From contig OY811977.1 in assembly GCA_963681505.1 (NCBI GenBank), positions 5,808,961 through 5,872,960 of the forward strand: a DNA stretch of 64,000 nucleotides, in the 5' to 3' direction. This DNA comes from Eunapius fragilis (Eukaryota; Porifera; Demospongiae; Spongillida; Spongillidae). The notes beneath the pieces were generated by a model. The model was not told the origin of the DNA. It saw only the letters and a list, made by a program, of their open reading frames with translations, and ran no database searches. Position 1 is the stretch's first letter. Each line of letters begins with the position of its first letter. A program made the translations under genes and the position numbers. Shown here piece after piece: positions 37,601 to 48,507 of this stretch.

Positions 37601-38545
37601 AATTCATGGACACCTTATACTATTTGATGTCTGTTGCAATGGGTACATAGTTCAGATGTAAAATACCATGTAAAATAAGGCAACAGATTTATTTCAGATG
37701 GTTCATGCTCAGATGCATGTCATCTTTGCCACATTAGTTGTAATTGAAAATGAAGTGGATTGCTGTAACAAAGCCATATATATTTAGGTCCACCATTATG
37801 CTCACTCACAGTTCTGGGTTCTCTGATCTCACAAAAGTCTACAGTAGCATATGATATCAAAGAAAATGAACCTATACACAATTAATGTGAATAGATTAGT
37901 TAATTGCTTTTTTGCATCAACTCATGCACATGCATTGCACTGAATGGAGAATAGATACTACCATAACATGCACTTTGGCCTACCTATTCAAATATAGCAC
38001 TTTGCCAACTTACTTCAAGCCAACTGGTGTTCTACCATATATTTCCATAGGTCATAAATTATCTGTGTCTTTAGATTATTGTGACTTCACTATATGTCTG
38101 ATTTTAGTATTTATGCAATACACAATAATGCATGATATAGTAATATTGATGGATATACACTATTATATGCTCCCTGTTGAATTGGAACCACTACCTATAG
38201 GTCCATATGTTCCCTTTATAACCAAGAATTTGGTAACTGCTCCAACCAAATTTCTCTTTTACGTTGAATATTAAGTTCCAACTAATGCAATAAATACATA
38301 CATGGTCTCTTACATTGCACAATTAATGGCAGGTCAACTTCATTATTTCTCAACAAGAAGAAACGTCCATCTTTGTAAGAAGGAAAGACTTACAGAAGAT
38401 TTTCACAGCTGACGATTCCGAATGTGAATATCAGGACGATATCATAACAGAATCTCGTATAATAGAGCTGAATGAAGCACTACTTAAACAGCTCAGAGAA
38501 GATATTAAACAGTTGGCTAACAGCTCTGCACGCATAACACAATAG
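29285..38545 (+). CDS. TRP-family cation channel, TRPA-like, at least 12 exons
   Basis: Exons: 29285-29519, 29614-29633, 29688-29848, 29909-29950, 30036-30298, 32502-32679, 32742-32798, 32953-33006, 35929-36341, 36411-36599, 36651-36710, 38333-38545. Phases match at every junction and the frame stays open for 627 codons to TAG. All introns are GT-AG except 29849-29908, which is GC-AG (GCAAGT donor). Domains: acidic N-terminus without clear ankyrin repeats; pre-S1 linker LLKHRVVKKWIQQKW; S1 (YLCLYVIFLALLTTFALI); S2 to S5 in the 413-bp exon, including WFNLIALLRCVPTIGAPINL and LVYLPVLLVVSFGLPFYMLF; pore loop LRTLVGTTGDTGFDTTF; S6 LYITFLILILVLFNNMLIGI; C-terminal coiled-coil-like tail. Such channels pass cations across the plasma membrane in response to chemical or physical cues. 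An upstream start exon was not identified; the first in-frame ATG is at 29367, giving about 600 residues. Introns hold a CA/GT foldback and a hairpin element. Confidence 0.88.
30511..30672 (+). repeat. Repeat family 2, copy in TRP intron
   Basis: Starts TTAATTAAAAATTCAGGCC and continues ACTGTAACTCC, AAGAAAGAGG, AGAGGACACAAGTGTCTC, ATGCATTAGGACCATTTTCG. Matches 50900-51060 (+) and 60812-60970 (-). Confidence 0.75.
31140..32074. mobile_element. 935-bp foldback with CA/GT arms, in TRP intron
   Basis: Ends CAGTAGCGGCTCGCTAG and CTAGCGAGCCGCTACTG are perfect inverted repeats, flanked by TAA on both sides (a 3-bp duplication of the PIF/Harbinger kind is possible). Arms of about 340 and 430 bp stay alignable inward (GCCTGCTTTAAAACTGTGG, AAACGACACATATGGGCAT and complements) and end in a CA tract (31455-31482) and a long GT tract (31634-31688). 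No coding content. Confidence 0.85.
34267..34558. mobile_element. Hairpin element family 1, copy 2, in TRP intron
   Basis: Nearly perfect inverted repeat, ends ACAAGTAAATAAAAACATTC and complement. Lies in the 2.9-kb intron between the S1-S2 loop and S2-S5 exons of the channel gene. Confidence 0.9.
34737..35100 (+). repeat. Companion module of hairpin family 1, copy 2
   Basis: Shared words in order: CTCCAGCAAATTCTAAAGC, ATTGGTGCAATTTTCATTGC, CCCGAGTTATGAG, an AGAAGCAGAAG run, GAACGAGGAC, TCTCGACAACCACGCGGTT, AATCCGATCATCGGGAG, ATTCATAGTCGGGG. This is the longest intact module. Confidence 0.75.
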
Positions 38546-39752
38546 TCCACGTGCACAAGATAAGATGCATTAATGTTAGTAACTTAAAGCAATCGATAGT
38601 GTGAATGAAATGCGAGTTATTGATACATGTATGTCAGATATATTCATGTTATTGAACAAAATGAACATAGATTTCATTAAATTCATTTTAAAATTAAAGG
38701 ATTAGAGAAATTACATATATGCTGTTAACGTTTTTGGGCCATACCGACACATCTATCATCCTTATAACAACACTAGCCACCATTTCACTGGAGCCTGAAA
38801 GGGACCACTGGTAGCCAAGAGCTGCGTGAGGGGCTGAAACAGACTAGAGTTGAGCCTTTTTGGCACACAATAGAGATCTGAACTGTTCTCATCAATCTTG
38901 CTGGACAGGTCACTGAGGAGTGGGATAAGCCATGATAAATCATGTGAGGAGACCTTGGCTTTATTGCTATATGGTTGCCTGCTGAATATGGTGATTAATG
39001 GATTGGCCTAGGCAATTGTGTTTACAAAGACCCCGTACATTGATTCATTGAAGCCTTACTTCTTAGATTTTAGAACCACTAACTCTCATTCTTTGTGATG
39101 CCTACCTTTCTTAACAATGACCAGTGATTTTTCGATTCTGCTAAGCAGAACATCCTTAGGGTTTAGAGTTTGTTTAGTTATGGACACATCTCTGTTCAAT
39201 TTCACCTGTAGTGATATGAGGTGATGGCTGTAAGGGTGTAGAGTATGGCGTCGAAGGCGCCCACATGTGACGTTTTTATTTCAATGAAGAGTAGCGGGAG
39301 GGAGGGACGAAGGGCAATTGGAGCGCGGATTCGAATGCGGGTGAAAAGTTGACTCTGTCATGTGTTAGTTGACCCTAAGGCCAAACATTGAAGTACTGTA
39401 AACACTTTTATTGCCAAGTACCACGCGGTTTAAATTGTATTTCTGCCCAAACCTGAACCGACATAATAAGAGGTTGTATATGCTCATGGTACATCATCTC
39501 CTATTATGTTATAATAACACAAATGAGAACTCCAACAGCATGGGGTTGTATTCTATGAATTTGTCTTATAAGACAGTTGAATATTCTATAAATGAATGCC
39601 CACTTGAGAAACGTGAGAGATGATGTACAGCTGCATAGTATGATAAACCTTGGCGCAAAGATGTAATGTATTGAGAATATGACAACATCAGCAAAAATTT
39701 CAAATTAGGCGCACGGAATTTGCCGGTTGGATAATTTTTGGTGTGTACTGTG
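38546..39752. other. 3' flank of the channel gene; no other gene seen
   Basis: An ATTAAA near 38677 could serve as the poly(A) signal of the channel gene. Nothing else recognised. Confidence 0.4.
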
Positions 39753-40366
39753 CTATAGACCTTTATCATGCACCATTTTGAATAAATTATCGTGCATGTG
39801 ACAATTGACTAGCGGAATGGAGAAGTCGGTACAAGATACCTGTTTTGGTGATGAGTCCGAGTTCTACAAACAAAAAAAAAACTATTCTTCCTGTACAATA
39901 TCATCGCTGAAGTAGGGGATGCATAAACTGGCTGTGGATATTTGTGGTACACAAAGAGAGCTTGTCTATCGCCAAGAAAACCATCTTTACGACCGCGTAT
40001 CTAACACAGGACTATGTTTTAAGAGAGATCACTACGCAGTTAAACCATACCTCTACACAGTGTGGGTTTTACAAGAAAAGGACGCATCGTTGCATAGCTA
40101 CACGACGAGGTACACATAAAAGAGCGGTTGTGATATACAAATGGATCGCTATGTTAGTGAGTGTTAATAGTCGATTTCCTAATGTCATGGATATACTCAC
40201 ACTAGTTGTCTTCAACCTCTGGTTGGCAACAAAAAGGTCTCAATCCCTCAACAAACTAACCAAGCTTATACATTATGAATGAAAATAAATGAACATCTCC
40301 GTAAATCGTCCAATGACTGGCACATGACAATAATTATTCAAAATGGCGCGTGAATAAGGTCTATAG
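39753..40366. mobile_element. 614-bp element with about 60-bp terminal inverted repeats
   Basis: Left end CTATAGACCTTTATCATGC and right end GCGTGAATAAGGTCTATAG are inverted repeats continuing inward over CCATTTTGAATAA and CATGTGACA. Inside is an unassigned 112-codon frame (39944-40282) without known motifs. A non-autonomous DNA element by structure; target duplication unclear. Confidence 0.78.
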
Positions 40367-41923
40367 TATCGTGCTTTCCATTTATAGGTAAATGGTTAAG
40401 TAATTGCATCAAAACCCTCATAAATCAAAATATTCAACGCCCTCTATTAACAAAGGTATTCAAAAATAACTACTCTTGCAATAAGTAACCTAAGAGCACC
40501 AAGCAGCATGAAAGTTATACCTGCTGATGCTAGTGACCCAATGATATCCAGAGGTGACACAATCATGATTCATTCTTGATGAGGCCACTAATATGCCTCC
40601 CTTAACAACAGCCCTTATGCCCCAAGGGGTGCCACACCTCCTCCCCCTAACCATAAAACAGGAAACAGTCCTCCTTGAGCACCTCTCCCAGTACCACCAG
40701 GTGCCACAGTACAAAGGCCAACAGGCTGATGTGCAAAGTGAAGGCGTGCAGGCCTAGTAGCAGGATTGTCCAGAAGCACATCACTCTCGACTAGGCCATT
40801 GCTCACCACAATCACTACATGTATCAGTGTTACTAAAGCTGCCTGTGGGGGCTGTGAAGGAGATGTAGGGAGGTGGTGTCATGAGAGCGTAAGACTGGTT
40901 ATACATTATATCCTGCTGCATGGACCTCTGCTTTGATCAGTGGACACTGTCCACATCCCTATGACCCATCACTTTCTTCAAAGCACTTTTAAAAGCTGGG
41001 GATCATTAATTGTTAGTTGAACTTTGCTGGGCTTTGCCAGAATGTGGTATGGCAAAATGTGAAACACCATGTCCACCTTCAGAGGTGTTGAGGCTCCACC
41101 TTGACGGTGGGCAGAGGTGTGGCACAGCTATGTACTTCAACACCCGATTCCGAGAAGGGATCAATATACGATAACATTACAAATAATACGCACATCAAGA
41201 AATGGGCATCATGCTATAAGGTTATCCATATTACATATACTAACAATTCGTATGTAAAATTAAATAGCTGAAATGGATGCATAAATATATTTTGAGAAAC
41301 ACACCTCAAATGGTGCCAAGTCATACTTTAATGGCTTTAGGAAGAAGCATCACACAACATTTTGTTTGTTCATATATACTTGTATTCATAAGATTCATTT
41401 CTATCAATTCAGTTTGTGGATGACACAAGTTAATTAGTTCATTCTCTATTAAATGATAAAGCAGGTCCTTATAGAAGAAATGAACTCATTGATATTCATT
41501 CACCCTTCTACAATCTGTCAATGAGATGGTTATGTGCACTTTTCCAGCAATGAAGGCGAACCTGTTTTTCCCAGATTCCTCTAACATGTATCTAACCACT
41601 TCAACAATTACTCTATACCTTTTTCACTTCTCACGGTGGATATTTTGCAGCTTCCTTGAAATGATAATGTACAATTATTGCTTTAGCGGAAAACTGTAAC
41701 AGTTGTAATTTAGTGCTATATTTCAACATTTTTCTCTAACATTCCTTGAAAACGTGTATGCATCAGTGTTCACAGTATTGCCACATTATAGAAAGTTCTT
41801 TAAAAATATAAATTTCACAGGGTGAGAGCGGCCATAGAAAACAAGATCCCCGAAATATATAGTACTAGCCTGCTGGCACCTAAATTAGAGGCTTATACTA
41901 ACATCAGATTCCCGCATTTGACC
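40367..41923. other. No gene seen; starts with a dispersed repeat
   Basis: 40397-40464 is the reverse complement of 25316-25384. At 40600-40800 both strands lack stops in some frames and encode Pro/Gly-rich text with no recognisable domain. Confidence 0.45.
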
Positions 41924-42200
41924 ACCAGTAACTAAAAATATTCTCTATGAGAAAGTTGGGGAGATAGAGGCAATGGTAGTGTAAAAAGCAAGGAAACAAG
42001 GGTCTGTAATAGTAAGGGAAAATGTCATAGTCCTATATATAGCCCGTTTGTAGCTTAAACTATGTTCGTATGCAAATGAAAGGACTATGAAATTTTCCCA
42101 TAGTATTACAGACCCTAGTTTCCTTGCGATTTACACCACCATTGCCTTCAAATGATTTATCTCGCCAACTTTCTCATAGAGAAGTGATTTATTTACTTGT
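41924..42200. mobile_element. Hairpin element family 1, copy 3
   Basis: Inverted repeat with TTCTCTATGAGAAAGTTGGGG and GTGTAAAAAGCAAGGAAAC words and their complements; ends more diverged than other copies. Only 481 bp from copy 4, same internal sequence (GGGTCTGTAATAGTAAGGGA), so these two are closest relatives. Confidence 0.85.
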
Positions 42201-42412
42201 TTCATTAATTTTTTCTCATATCTAATTGTACGTCTTACCCTGACCATATAGTAGGTTGTAAATCATTTGCTAATCCTCCTGTAGTTATCTGGTTTGGTAT
42301 AGATAATTCTAAACTTTTCAAGATTCGGCCGTAATGATACGAGTAACGTTTAGTACGGCCCAAATCTAACAATACAATTACCAAAGTATACAATCGATCA
42401 TAGTATAGACAC

Positions 42413-42650
42413 TCCTCCAGCCAATTCTGAATGTATTGGTGAAATTTGCATTCTATAAATGTGTTCCTATCCTGAGTTATGTGTGGTCAAGGAGGATAAT
42501 TACGGGACTGGGTACGAGGACAAGCAGTACCCTTTTGTTCTCAACAACCGCGCGGTTTTGATGCATAAATCAAACGACGAAACTACTTATATTCGTCTTC
42601 TCGTTCGATTAAAACAACTAGCAAAACGATCCGATCGTTAAGAGTCTCGA
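42413..42650 (+). repeat. Companion module of hairpin family 1, copy 3
   Basis: CTCCAGCCAATTCTGAATG, ATTGGTGAAATTTGCATTC, CCTGAGTTATGTGT, GGGACTGGGTACGAGGAC, CTCAACAACCGCGCGGTTTT and ACGATCCGATCGTT in order. An open frame of 60 codons crosses it but does not match the other copies' frames. Confidence 0.7.
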
Positions 42651-42681
42651 TATAAACAGGTCGCGTGTTTCTAATGATTTC

Positions 42682-42953
42682 ACAAGTAAATAAAAAACCT
42701 TCTCTATGAGAAAGTTGGTGAGATATAGGATTTGAAGGCAATGGTGGTGTAAAAAGCGAGGAAACAAGGGTCTGTAATAGTAAGGGAAAATGTCATAGTC
42801 CTATACTTAGCCCGTTTGTATGTTCGTGTGCTTAATATAGGACTATGACATTTTCCCTTTCTATTACAGACCATTGTTTCCTTGCTTTTTACACCACTAT
42901 TGCTCCTATATCCCACCAACTTTCTTATAGATAAGGTTTTTTTAGTTACTTGT
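42682..42953. mobile_element. Hairpin element family 1, copy 4
   Basis: Inverted repeat starting ACAAGTAAATAAAAAACC, ending GTTACTTGT, with the same GGTCTGTAATAG arm sequence as copy 3. Confidence 0.9.
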
Positions 42954-43544
42954 TTCATTCATTTTTTTCTTTGTTCGTGCACATTACTCTTGTTGCGTAA
43001 TTGATGATGCGTAATTGATCGCAATTGATCCGTAATGTTCAACCACCAATGTCATATTGTAAATCAAGCTTAGAAAGAGTAACATTTTGAATAACTTTAT
43101 CGGTATTACTCTTTCGATTGCCTCGTTTGGTTTTGCAGGGTACGCTTAGCCTTTCCGTACCGCACTCTCTTCGCCAAGCAAGCAGATTCAGGACCCTCCC
43201 AACGTTGCCTTTAGCGGACTGTTTCTTCTCTGGGTCTTCTTGATACCCTCGCCCGTTTCTATTTTGGGTCTGCTTGATACCGCCATTTCTACTTTAAGAT
43301 ATCTAAAATGTTATCTAATTATGCGTCTTACATATACCGTATAGTCCATTGCTTAAAATATAACATCGGCTATTTTATATGAAAGCGGCTCTTCCAGCCT
43401 ACTTCGTAGCTATTGGTGACATTTTCATTGTTTAAAAGTGTTCATATCCCGAGTTATGCATTGCCAAGAAGGAGAAGGCTGTCACAAAAAATTTGGTCCG
43501 TACGAAGGAAAAAACAACTGTTTTATCCAATTAAGCGGATTTCT

Positions 43545-43702
43545 GGTATAGTCGCCAGGGCGGTTGGTCTTTGTTCGCCACCCCTCTGTATTTCGTTGTT
43601 ACGTAGCGTACGGTAGGTGGATTGTAACACAAAATTGCTTAACCAAGTTAACCGTTTGAAAGGAAATATGGCGAACACTCCCTCCCCCCTGGCGACTATA
43701 CC
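43545..43702. mobile_element. 158-bp element with 16-bp perfect terminal inverted repeats
   Basis: GGTATAGTCGCCAGGG at the left and CCCTGGCGACTATACC at the right. Inserted inside the split module just above. Confidence 0.72.
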
Positions 43703-43837
43703 TGACGCTACCCTAGCATCACTCTAGCTCCCTTTATTACTTGCATATGTACGCGGCGCCGTTCTAAGTAGCCAGCTGAAAAAAAAAGCTTGGGCACACT
43801 TTGCATGTATTGTTACTCAGAGATCGAATAGCGGACT

Positions 43838-43970
43838 GTTTTTGGCAAGGCAGGACCACTTTTGGCAGACAAATATAGTCCGGCCGAACCATTTTTGGCG
43901 ACGAAAAGTGATCCGGCCGGACCAATTTTGGCAACCAAACGTGGTCCGCCGGAACACTTTTAGGTAGGAC
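43838..43970. repeat. Three imperfect tandem units with TGGTCCGGCCG words
   Basis: Units of about 40 bp share (G/A)TCCGGCCG(G/A)ACCA, TTTTTGGC and AAACGTGGTCC-like pieces. Confidence 0.6.
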
Positions 43971-44455
43971 CAGTTATGCCGTGACAGACCATGTTCCGGG
44001 ACTGAGTACGAGGACGGGCAGTACCCTTTTGTTCTCTACAACCGCGCGGTTGTATAACATAACACCAAGAAAAAATTACTTTAACTTCTATTTCGACTGT
44101 TATAGCAAGCTAAACGATCCGATCGTCGGGAGTCTTGTTTTAGACGGGTTGCGTATTTTTAATGAGATTCATAGTCGGGGCCAAATCCTGCATGGAAGTT
44201 TCTAGAGAAACTTCCGATAGTCGGGGTGAAGTCCTATATGGTAGTTTCTAGCGACACTTCCGATAAGGAATGTGAGATTTCATTGCCTTATCTTGTACCT
44301 AGGTAGTAGGCCATTGTTGAGATGAATTTCTGATATGAAAATGATTTAATAATATTTGCACATGTGGTTTCATAAAATGCTTCATTATGATTTACAGAAT
44401 TACAGTCTTTGAAAGCACCTTACATTCTTGACAGTTAAATTTATGGATGCTCCAT

Positions 44456-47400
44456 TTAGCAGGTCCATTTGCAATAATTACTTGGACCCGCACAGCATTT
44501 GTCCTCTTGTGAGTTCCATGTCAAGCAAATCTGTTCATAGGAAGGATTTTTTGCCTCACAACATGGGCATGTGCAAGTGTTCTTTAGATAGTTGAAACTG
44601 GATGTGTGAAAAGAGTAAAATATCAATTAATATATAGCAAATAGAGTACTAAATTTCATTTGCCACATTTCAAACTTACATTGCAAAGCAAAATTATGTG
44701 GCATACAGTAAAATTGGTGTCAGATGGTCAGAAATGTACATAATAGTGGTATACGTGTACAGTTTTTGTATGGAACGATGGGAACAGATGGACTCTGGCT
44801 ATTCTTACCTGCATTTCTTTTTGGGGTTTCCATCACAGATAGCCTTGTTACAATCATAAGGTGTGGAGGCATCTTTGCATGTAGTTTGAACACACAAGCA
44901 GTCGCTTGAGAGCTTGTAGCCTTTATCACATTGCCTTTTGCATGAACACTTGCAAGTGTCATAGTCAAGCTCATATGGTTTATCGCAGTACTGCAATGAG
45001 CAAGTGCATTTGCACAGCTCAGAATTCCAGATTTGGTTGTAGGGGCAGGTGTTGTACGTTGGGCATTCACAGGTGCACGTGTTGTTGTTCACTGTTTTAG
45101 GGTAAGGGCAACTTGTTTCATGACATATGCATTGACAGCTGTCTTCATCCCAGACTAGTGGGTAGGTGCAATAGGATTTTACGGGACATTCGCATTGGCA
45201 GGATTGGTTGTTAAAGGACTTCGGTGGTGAACAATAGCTGTCCTTGTTTGGGCATTCACATTGGCATGTATATTCATTAAAGGACTGGCCGTATGGGCAG
45301 TTAGCTGGCTTATAAGGACATTCACAGTCACAACTCGTTTTATTGAATACCTGTGGACCAGGACAGTACTTCTCTACAGGGCATTGGCACTGACATGTCT
45401 CATTGATAAATACATGGGCCTTGCTGGGACACTCCTTTGTCTTGTTCAGACACTCGCATTCACAACTGTACTCATTCAGCACCTGCGGGGGTGGACAATA
45501 CTCCTCTGTAGGGCACTTACATTGGCAGGTGTCGTAATCGAAAACTTGAGCATAACCTTCGCATTTTTTTTCATACGCACATTCGCACTGGCATGTATCG
45601 GCATTGAATACTTTGCCCCTCGGACAGTAAATTCCTTTGTTAGCGCATTCACATTGGCAAGTGTTGTCATTGAAGATTTTTCCGTAGGGACAGCTTTGTG
45701 GTTTGTAGGGGCATTCACAGTTGCAACTTGTAGCATTGAATACCTTTGGCCTCGTACAGACCTTTATTATTGGGCACTTACATTGGCAGGTGTCGTAATC
45801 GAACACTTGAACATAATCCTTGCATTTTGTTTCATACGCACATTCGCACTGGCATGTATCGGCATTGAATACTTTGCCCCTCGGACAGTAAATTCCTTTG
45901 TTAGCGCATTCACATTGGCATGTGTTGTCATTGAAGATTTTTCCGTAGGGACAACTTTGTGGTTTGTAGGGGCATTCACAGTTGCAACTTGTAGCATTGA
46001 ATACCTTTGGCCTCGTACAGACCTTTATTATTGGGCACTTACATTGGCAGGTGTCGTAATCGAACACTTGAACATAATCCTTGCATTTTGTTTCATACGC
46101 ACATTCGCACTGGCATGTATCGGCATTGAATACTTTGCCCCTCGGACAGTAAATTCCTTTGTTAGCGCATTCACATTGGCATGTGTTGTCATTGAAGATT
46201 TTTCCGTAGGGGCAACTTTGTGGTTTGTAGGGGCATTCACAGTTGCAACTTGTAGCATTGAATACCTTTGGCCTCGTACAGACCTTTATTATTGGGCACT
46301 TACATTGGCAGGTGTCGTAATCGAACACTTGAACATAATCCTTGCATTTTGTTACATACGCACATTCGCACTGGCATGTATCCGCATTGAATTCTTTGCC
46401 GCTTGGACAGTAAATTCCTTTGTTAGCGCATTCACATTGGCATGTGTTGTCATTGAAGATTTTTCCGTAGGGACAGCTTTGTGGTTTGTAGGGGCATTCA
46501 CAGTTGCAACTTGTAGCATTGAATACCTTTGGCCTCGTACAGACCTTTATTATTGGGCACTTACATTGGCAGGTGTCGTAATCGAACACTTGAGCATAAT
46601 CCTTGCATTTTGTTACATACGCACATTCGCACTGGCATGTATCCGCATTGAATTCTTTGCCGCTTGGACAGTAAATTCCTTTGTTAGCGCATTCACATTG
46701 GCAAGTGTTGTCATTGAAGATTTTTCCGTAGGGACAGCTTTGTGGTTTGTAGGGGCATTCACAGTTGCAACTTGTAGCATTGAATACCTTTGGCCTCGTA
46801 CAGACCTTTATTATTGGGCACTTACATTGGCAGGTGTCGTAATCGAACACTTGAGCATAATCCTTGCATTTTGTTACATACGCACATTCGCACTGGCATG
46901 TATCCGCATTGAATTCTTTGCCGCTTGGACAGTAAATTCCTTTGTTAGCGCATTCACATTGGCATGTGTTGTCATTGAAGATTTTTCCATAGGGACAACT
47001 TTGTGGTTTGTAGGGGCATTCGCAAATGCAACTTGTGGGATTGAATATTTTGGGGTTTGGACAGTAATTTATCACTGGGCACTTACACTCGCATGTTTCG
47101 TAGTCAAATTGTTGCGCCTCACTGCTGCATTTATACGTAATGTTCTGACACTCGCAGTTGCACGTGAGCGCATTGAAGACTTTACCATTTGGACAGTACG
47201 CGTCCTTGTTTGGACACTCGCATGCGCAGGTATAAGGATTAAATACCTGAGAGGGCGGGCAGCTGGCGGGCTTGTAAGGGCACTCACAGCTACAGGTGTC
47301 TTCATTAAACTTCTGTGGCGCGTAACACTGCTGTACCTTCGGGCACTGACATTTGCATGTCTCCAAGTTGTAGATGTGACCTTCCTTCTCGCAGGTTTTG

Positions 47401-47865
47401 GGTCCGTCAATGCACACGCATCTGCAGGTGGTGGTGTTAAAATACTTAGGCGGCACGCAATAAGGAACGCTATTGCATTTGCAATCGCAAGTCTTAGGAT
47501 CAAGCGATTGTCCAGGCGGACATTGCGCGTATGGAGGATACGCAATTTTGCATCCACATTCGCACGTGCCCGGCTTGAGCTGTTGACCATACGGGCAGCT
47601 TTTGATGGAGCATGGTTTGCAGCAGCACGCGTCCTTGTCAAAGTAGTTGTAGGCCGGGCAAGACCTGTACTCGCATATTGCGCTTTCGACAACCTATATA
47701 AATTTAGGGCAATGCGGATTGATCACACAACTACACAAGATATATACATCCATGCGGCGAGAAATATTTAAGACAAAGGGGAGGAGTAGCCGGTGCTACC
47801 GCACTTACCATAAATGCAGCGGCTGCAATAACCGCTGTCACAATCAGTATATTTTGTGTCGGCAT
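44456..47865 (-). CDS. Secreted Cys-rich repeat protein, Balbiani-ring-3/VEGF-C silk-homology type, 1027 aa
   Basis: Three exons on the minus strand: 47809-47865 (19 codons), 44809-47693 (2885 bp) and 44456-44597 (46 codons plus stop). Splice sites are GTAAGT...TATATAG and GTAAGA...CATCCAG; phases (0, then 2) fit exactly. The start is MPTQNILIVTAVIAAAAF, a signal peptide, so the product is exported. The body is about 40 units of roughly 22 residues, each ending C-x-C-x-C with a preceding (V/I)FN or FDY (for example KIFNDNTCQCEC). This is the spacing of the Balbiani ring 3 repeat also found in the VEGF-C/D tail. The middle is an 87-residue higher-order repeat (four units, 261 bp) present five full times plus one partial. 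The C-terminal exon has a different pattern (CTCPCCEAKN, CCAGPSNYC). Likely a disulfide-rich extracellular structural or adhesive protein; exact role unknown. ATTAAA about 105 bases past the stop may be its poly(A) signal. Confidence 0.9.
45450..47050 (-). repeat. 261-bp higher-order repeat within the Cys-rich gene
   Basis: The same sequence recurs at exactly 261-bp spacing (for instance the GTAGCATTGAATACCTTTGG word at about 45726, 45987, 46248, 46509 and 46770). Adjacent copies share private variants: two carry CPRGKVFNAD with CAYETK, others CPSGKEFNAD with CAYVTK, showing recent duplication or gene conversion between neighbours. Confidence 0.93.
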
Positions 47866-47931
47866 CTTTTAGCCAAGGTTAGTGAACTCTTTAGTAGGCA
47901 AGTTTCGTTAAAAACAGCTGGGAGCGCGCGG

Positions 47932-47939
47932 ATTATATA
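47932..47939 (-). promoter_or_regulatory. TATA box of the Cys-rich protein gene
   Basis: TATATAAT on the minus strand, about 67 bases upstream of the start codon at 47865, the right distance for a short 5' leader. Flanked by a GCGCGC run. Confidence 0.55.
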
Positions 47940-48453
47940 CGAAACGTTTGTACTTATTTGGATTCGGAAGGTTGATTTACGCCCTGATTCTTATAGACAC
48001 ATGCGCCTTTCGGTGGCCTCCTGATTGTGATGTGTTCTCTACAGCACTCTATCAACAGGATGTGCAAGTTTCTTGTTGTTCCATTTTGTCTTGGTCCGTC
48101 CTTGCATGCATGGCATGGTCTTGATCGTATTATTCTTTATGTATAGCAACTTTTAGAACTGTGAAGAATTAATACAACCACCTGCAAAGCAGGGGGGACG
48201 TACGAAGGGGCGGGACAGAGGAAGAGAGAGGGGGGGTTAATACTTTATTCACAACAATCAATGCAGATTGCCTAATTGACTGCTATGAATAATATTATCG
48301 AAGGGCTGGGGGGAGGTGGGGTCCTAGATCCACTACTATTTTATTTAACTATTTCATAGCAAAGCCATTGGATTAGTTAACTAATTGGTATAGTCTATGC
48401 ACAAATTCAACTCGAACGCATTGGTACATTCTTTCATATATTTGCGTCCGCTC

Positions 48454-48507
48454 GGGGGGGGGGGGGGGGGGGGGGGGGGGCGGGAGGTGGAGTTGTACCA
48501 CCTCCCG
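48454..48507. repeat. 27-base G run next to a 10-bp perfect hairpin
   Basis: G27 at 48454-48480, then CGGGAGGTGG, loop AGTTGTA, CCACCTCCCG. Both can form stable non-B structures. Confidence 0.9.

Larger units (their letters stand above)
43388..44263 (+). repeat. Companion module of hairpin family 1, copy 4, split by insertions
   Basis: The module begins 43388 (CTTCCAGCC, TATTGGTGACATTTTCATTG, CCCGAGTTATGCAT) and resumes at 43981 (GGGACTGAGTACGAGGAC, CTCTACAACCGCGCGGTT, ACGATCCGATCGTCGGGAG). About 510 bp of other DNA lies between. The end carries a 46-bp tandem duplication (44171-44263, AGTCGGGG...ACTTCCGAT). Confidence 0.7.

Noticed and set aside
45476-47692. Additional minus-strand frames inside the Cys-rich gene
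   Set aside because: Out-of-frame shadows of the 261-bp repeat; the frame with signal peptide, Cys pattern and matching splice phases is the coding one.
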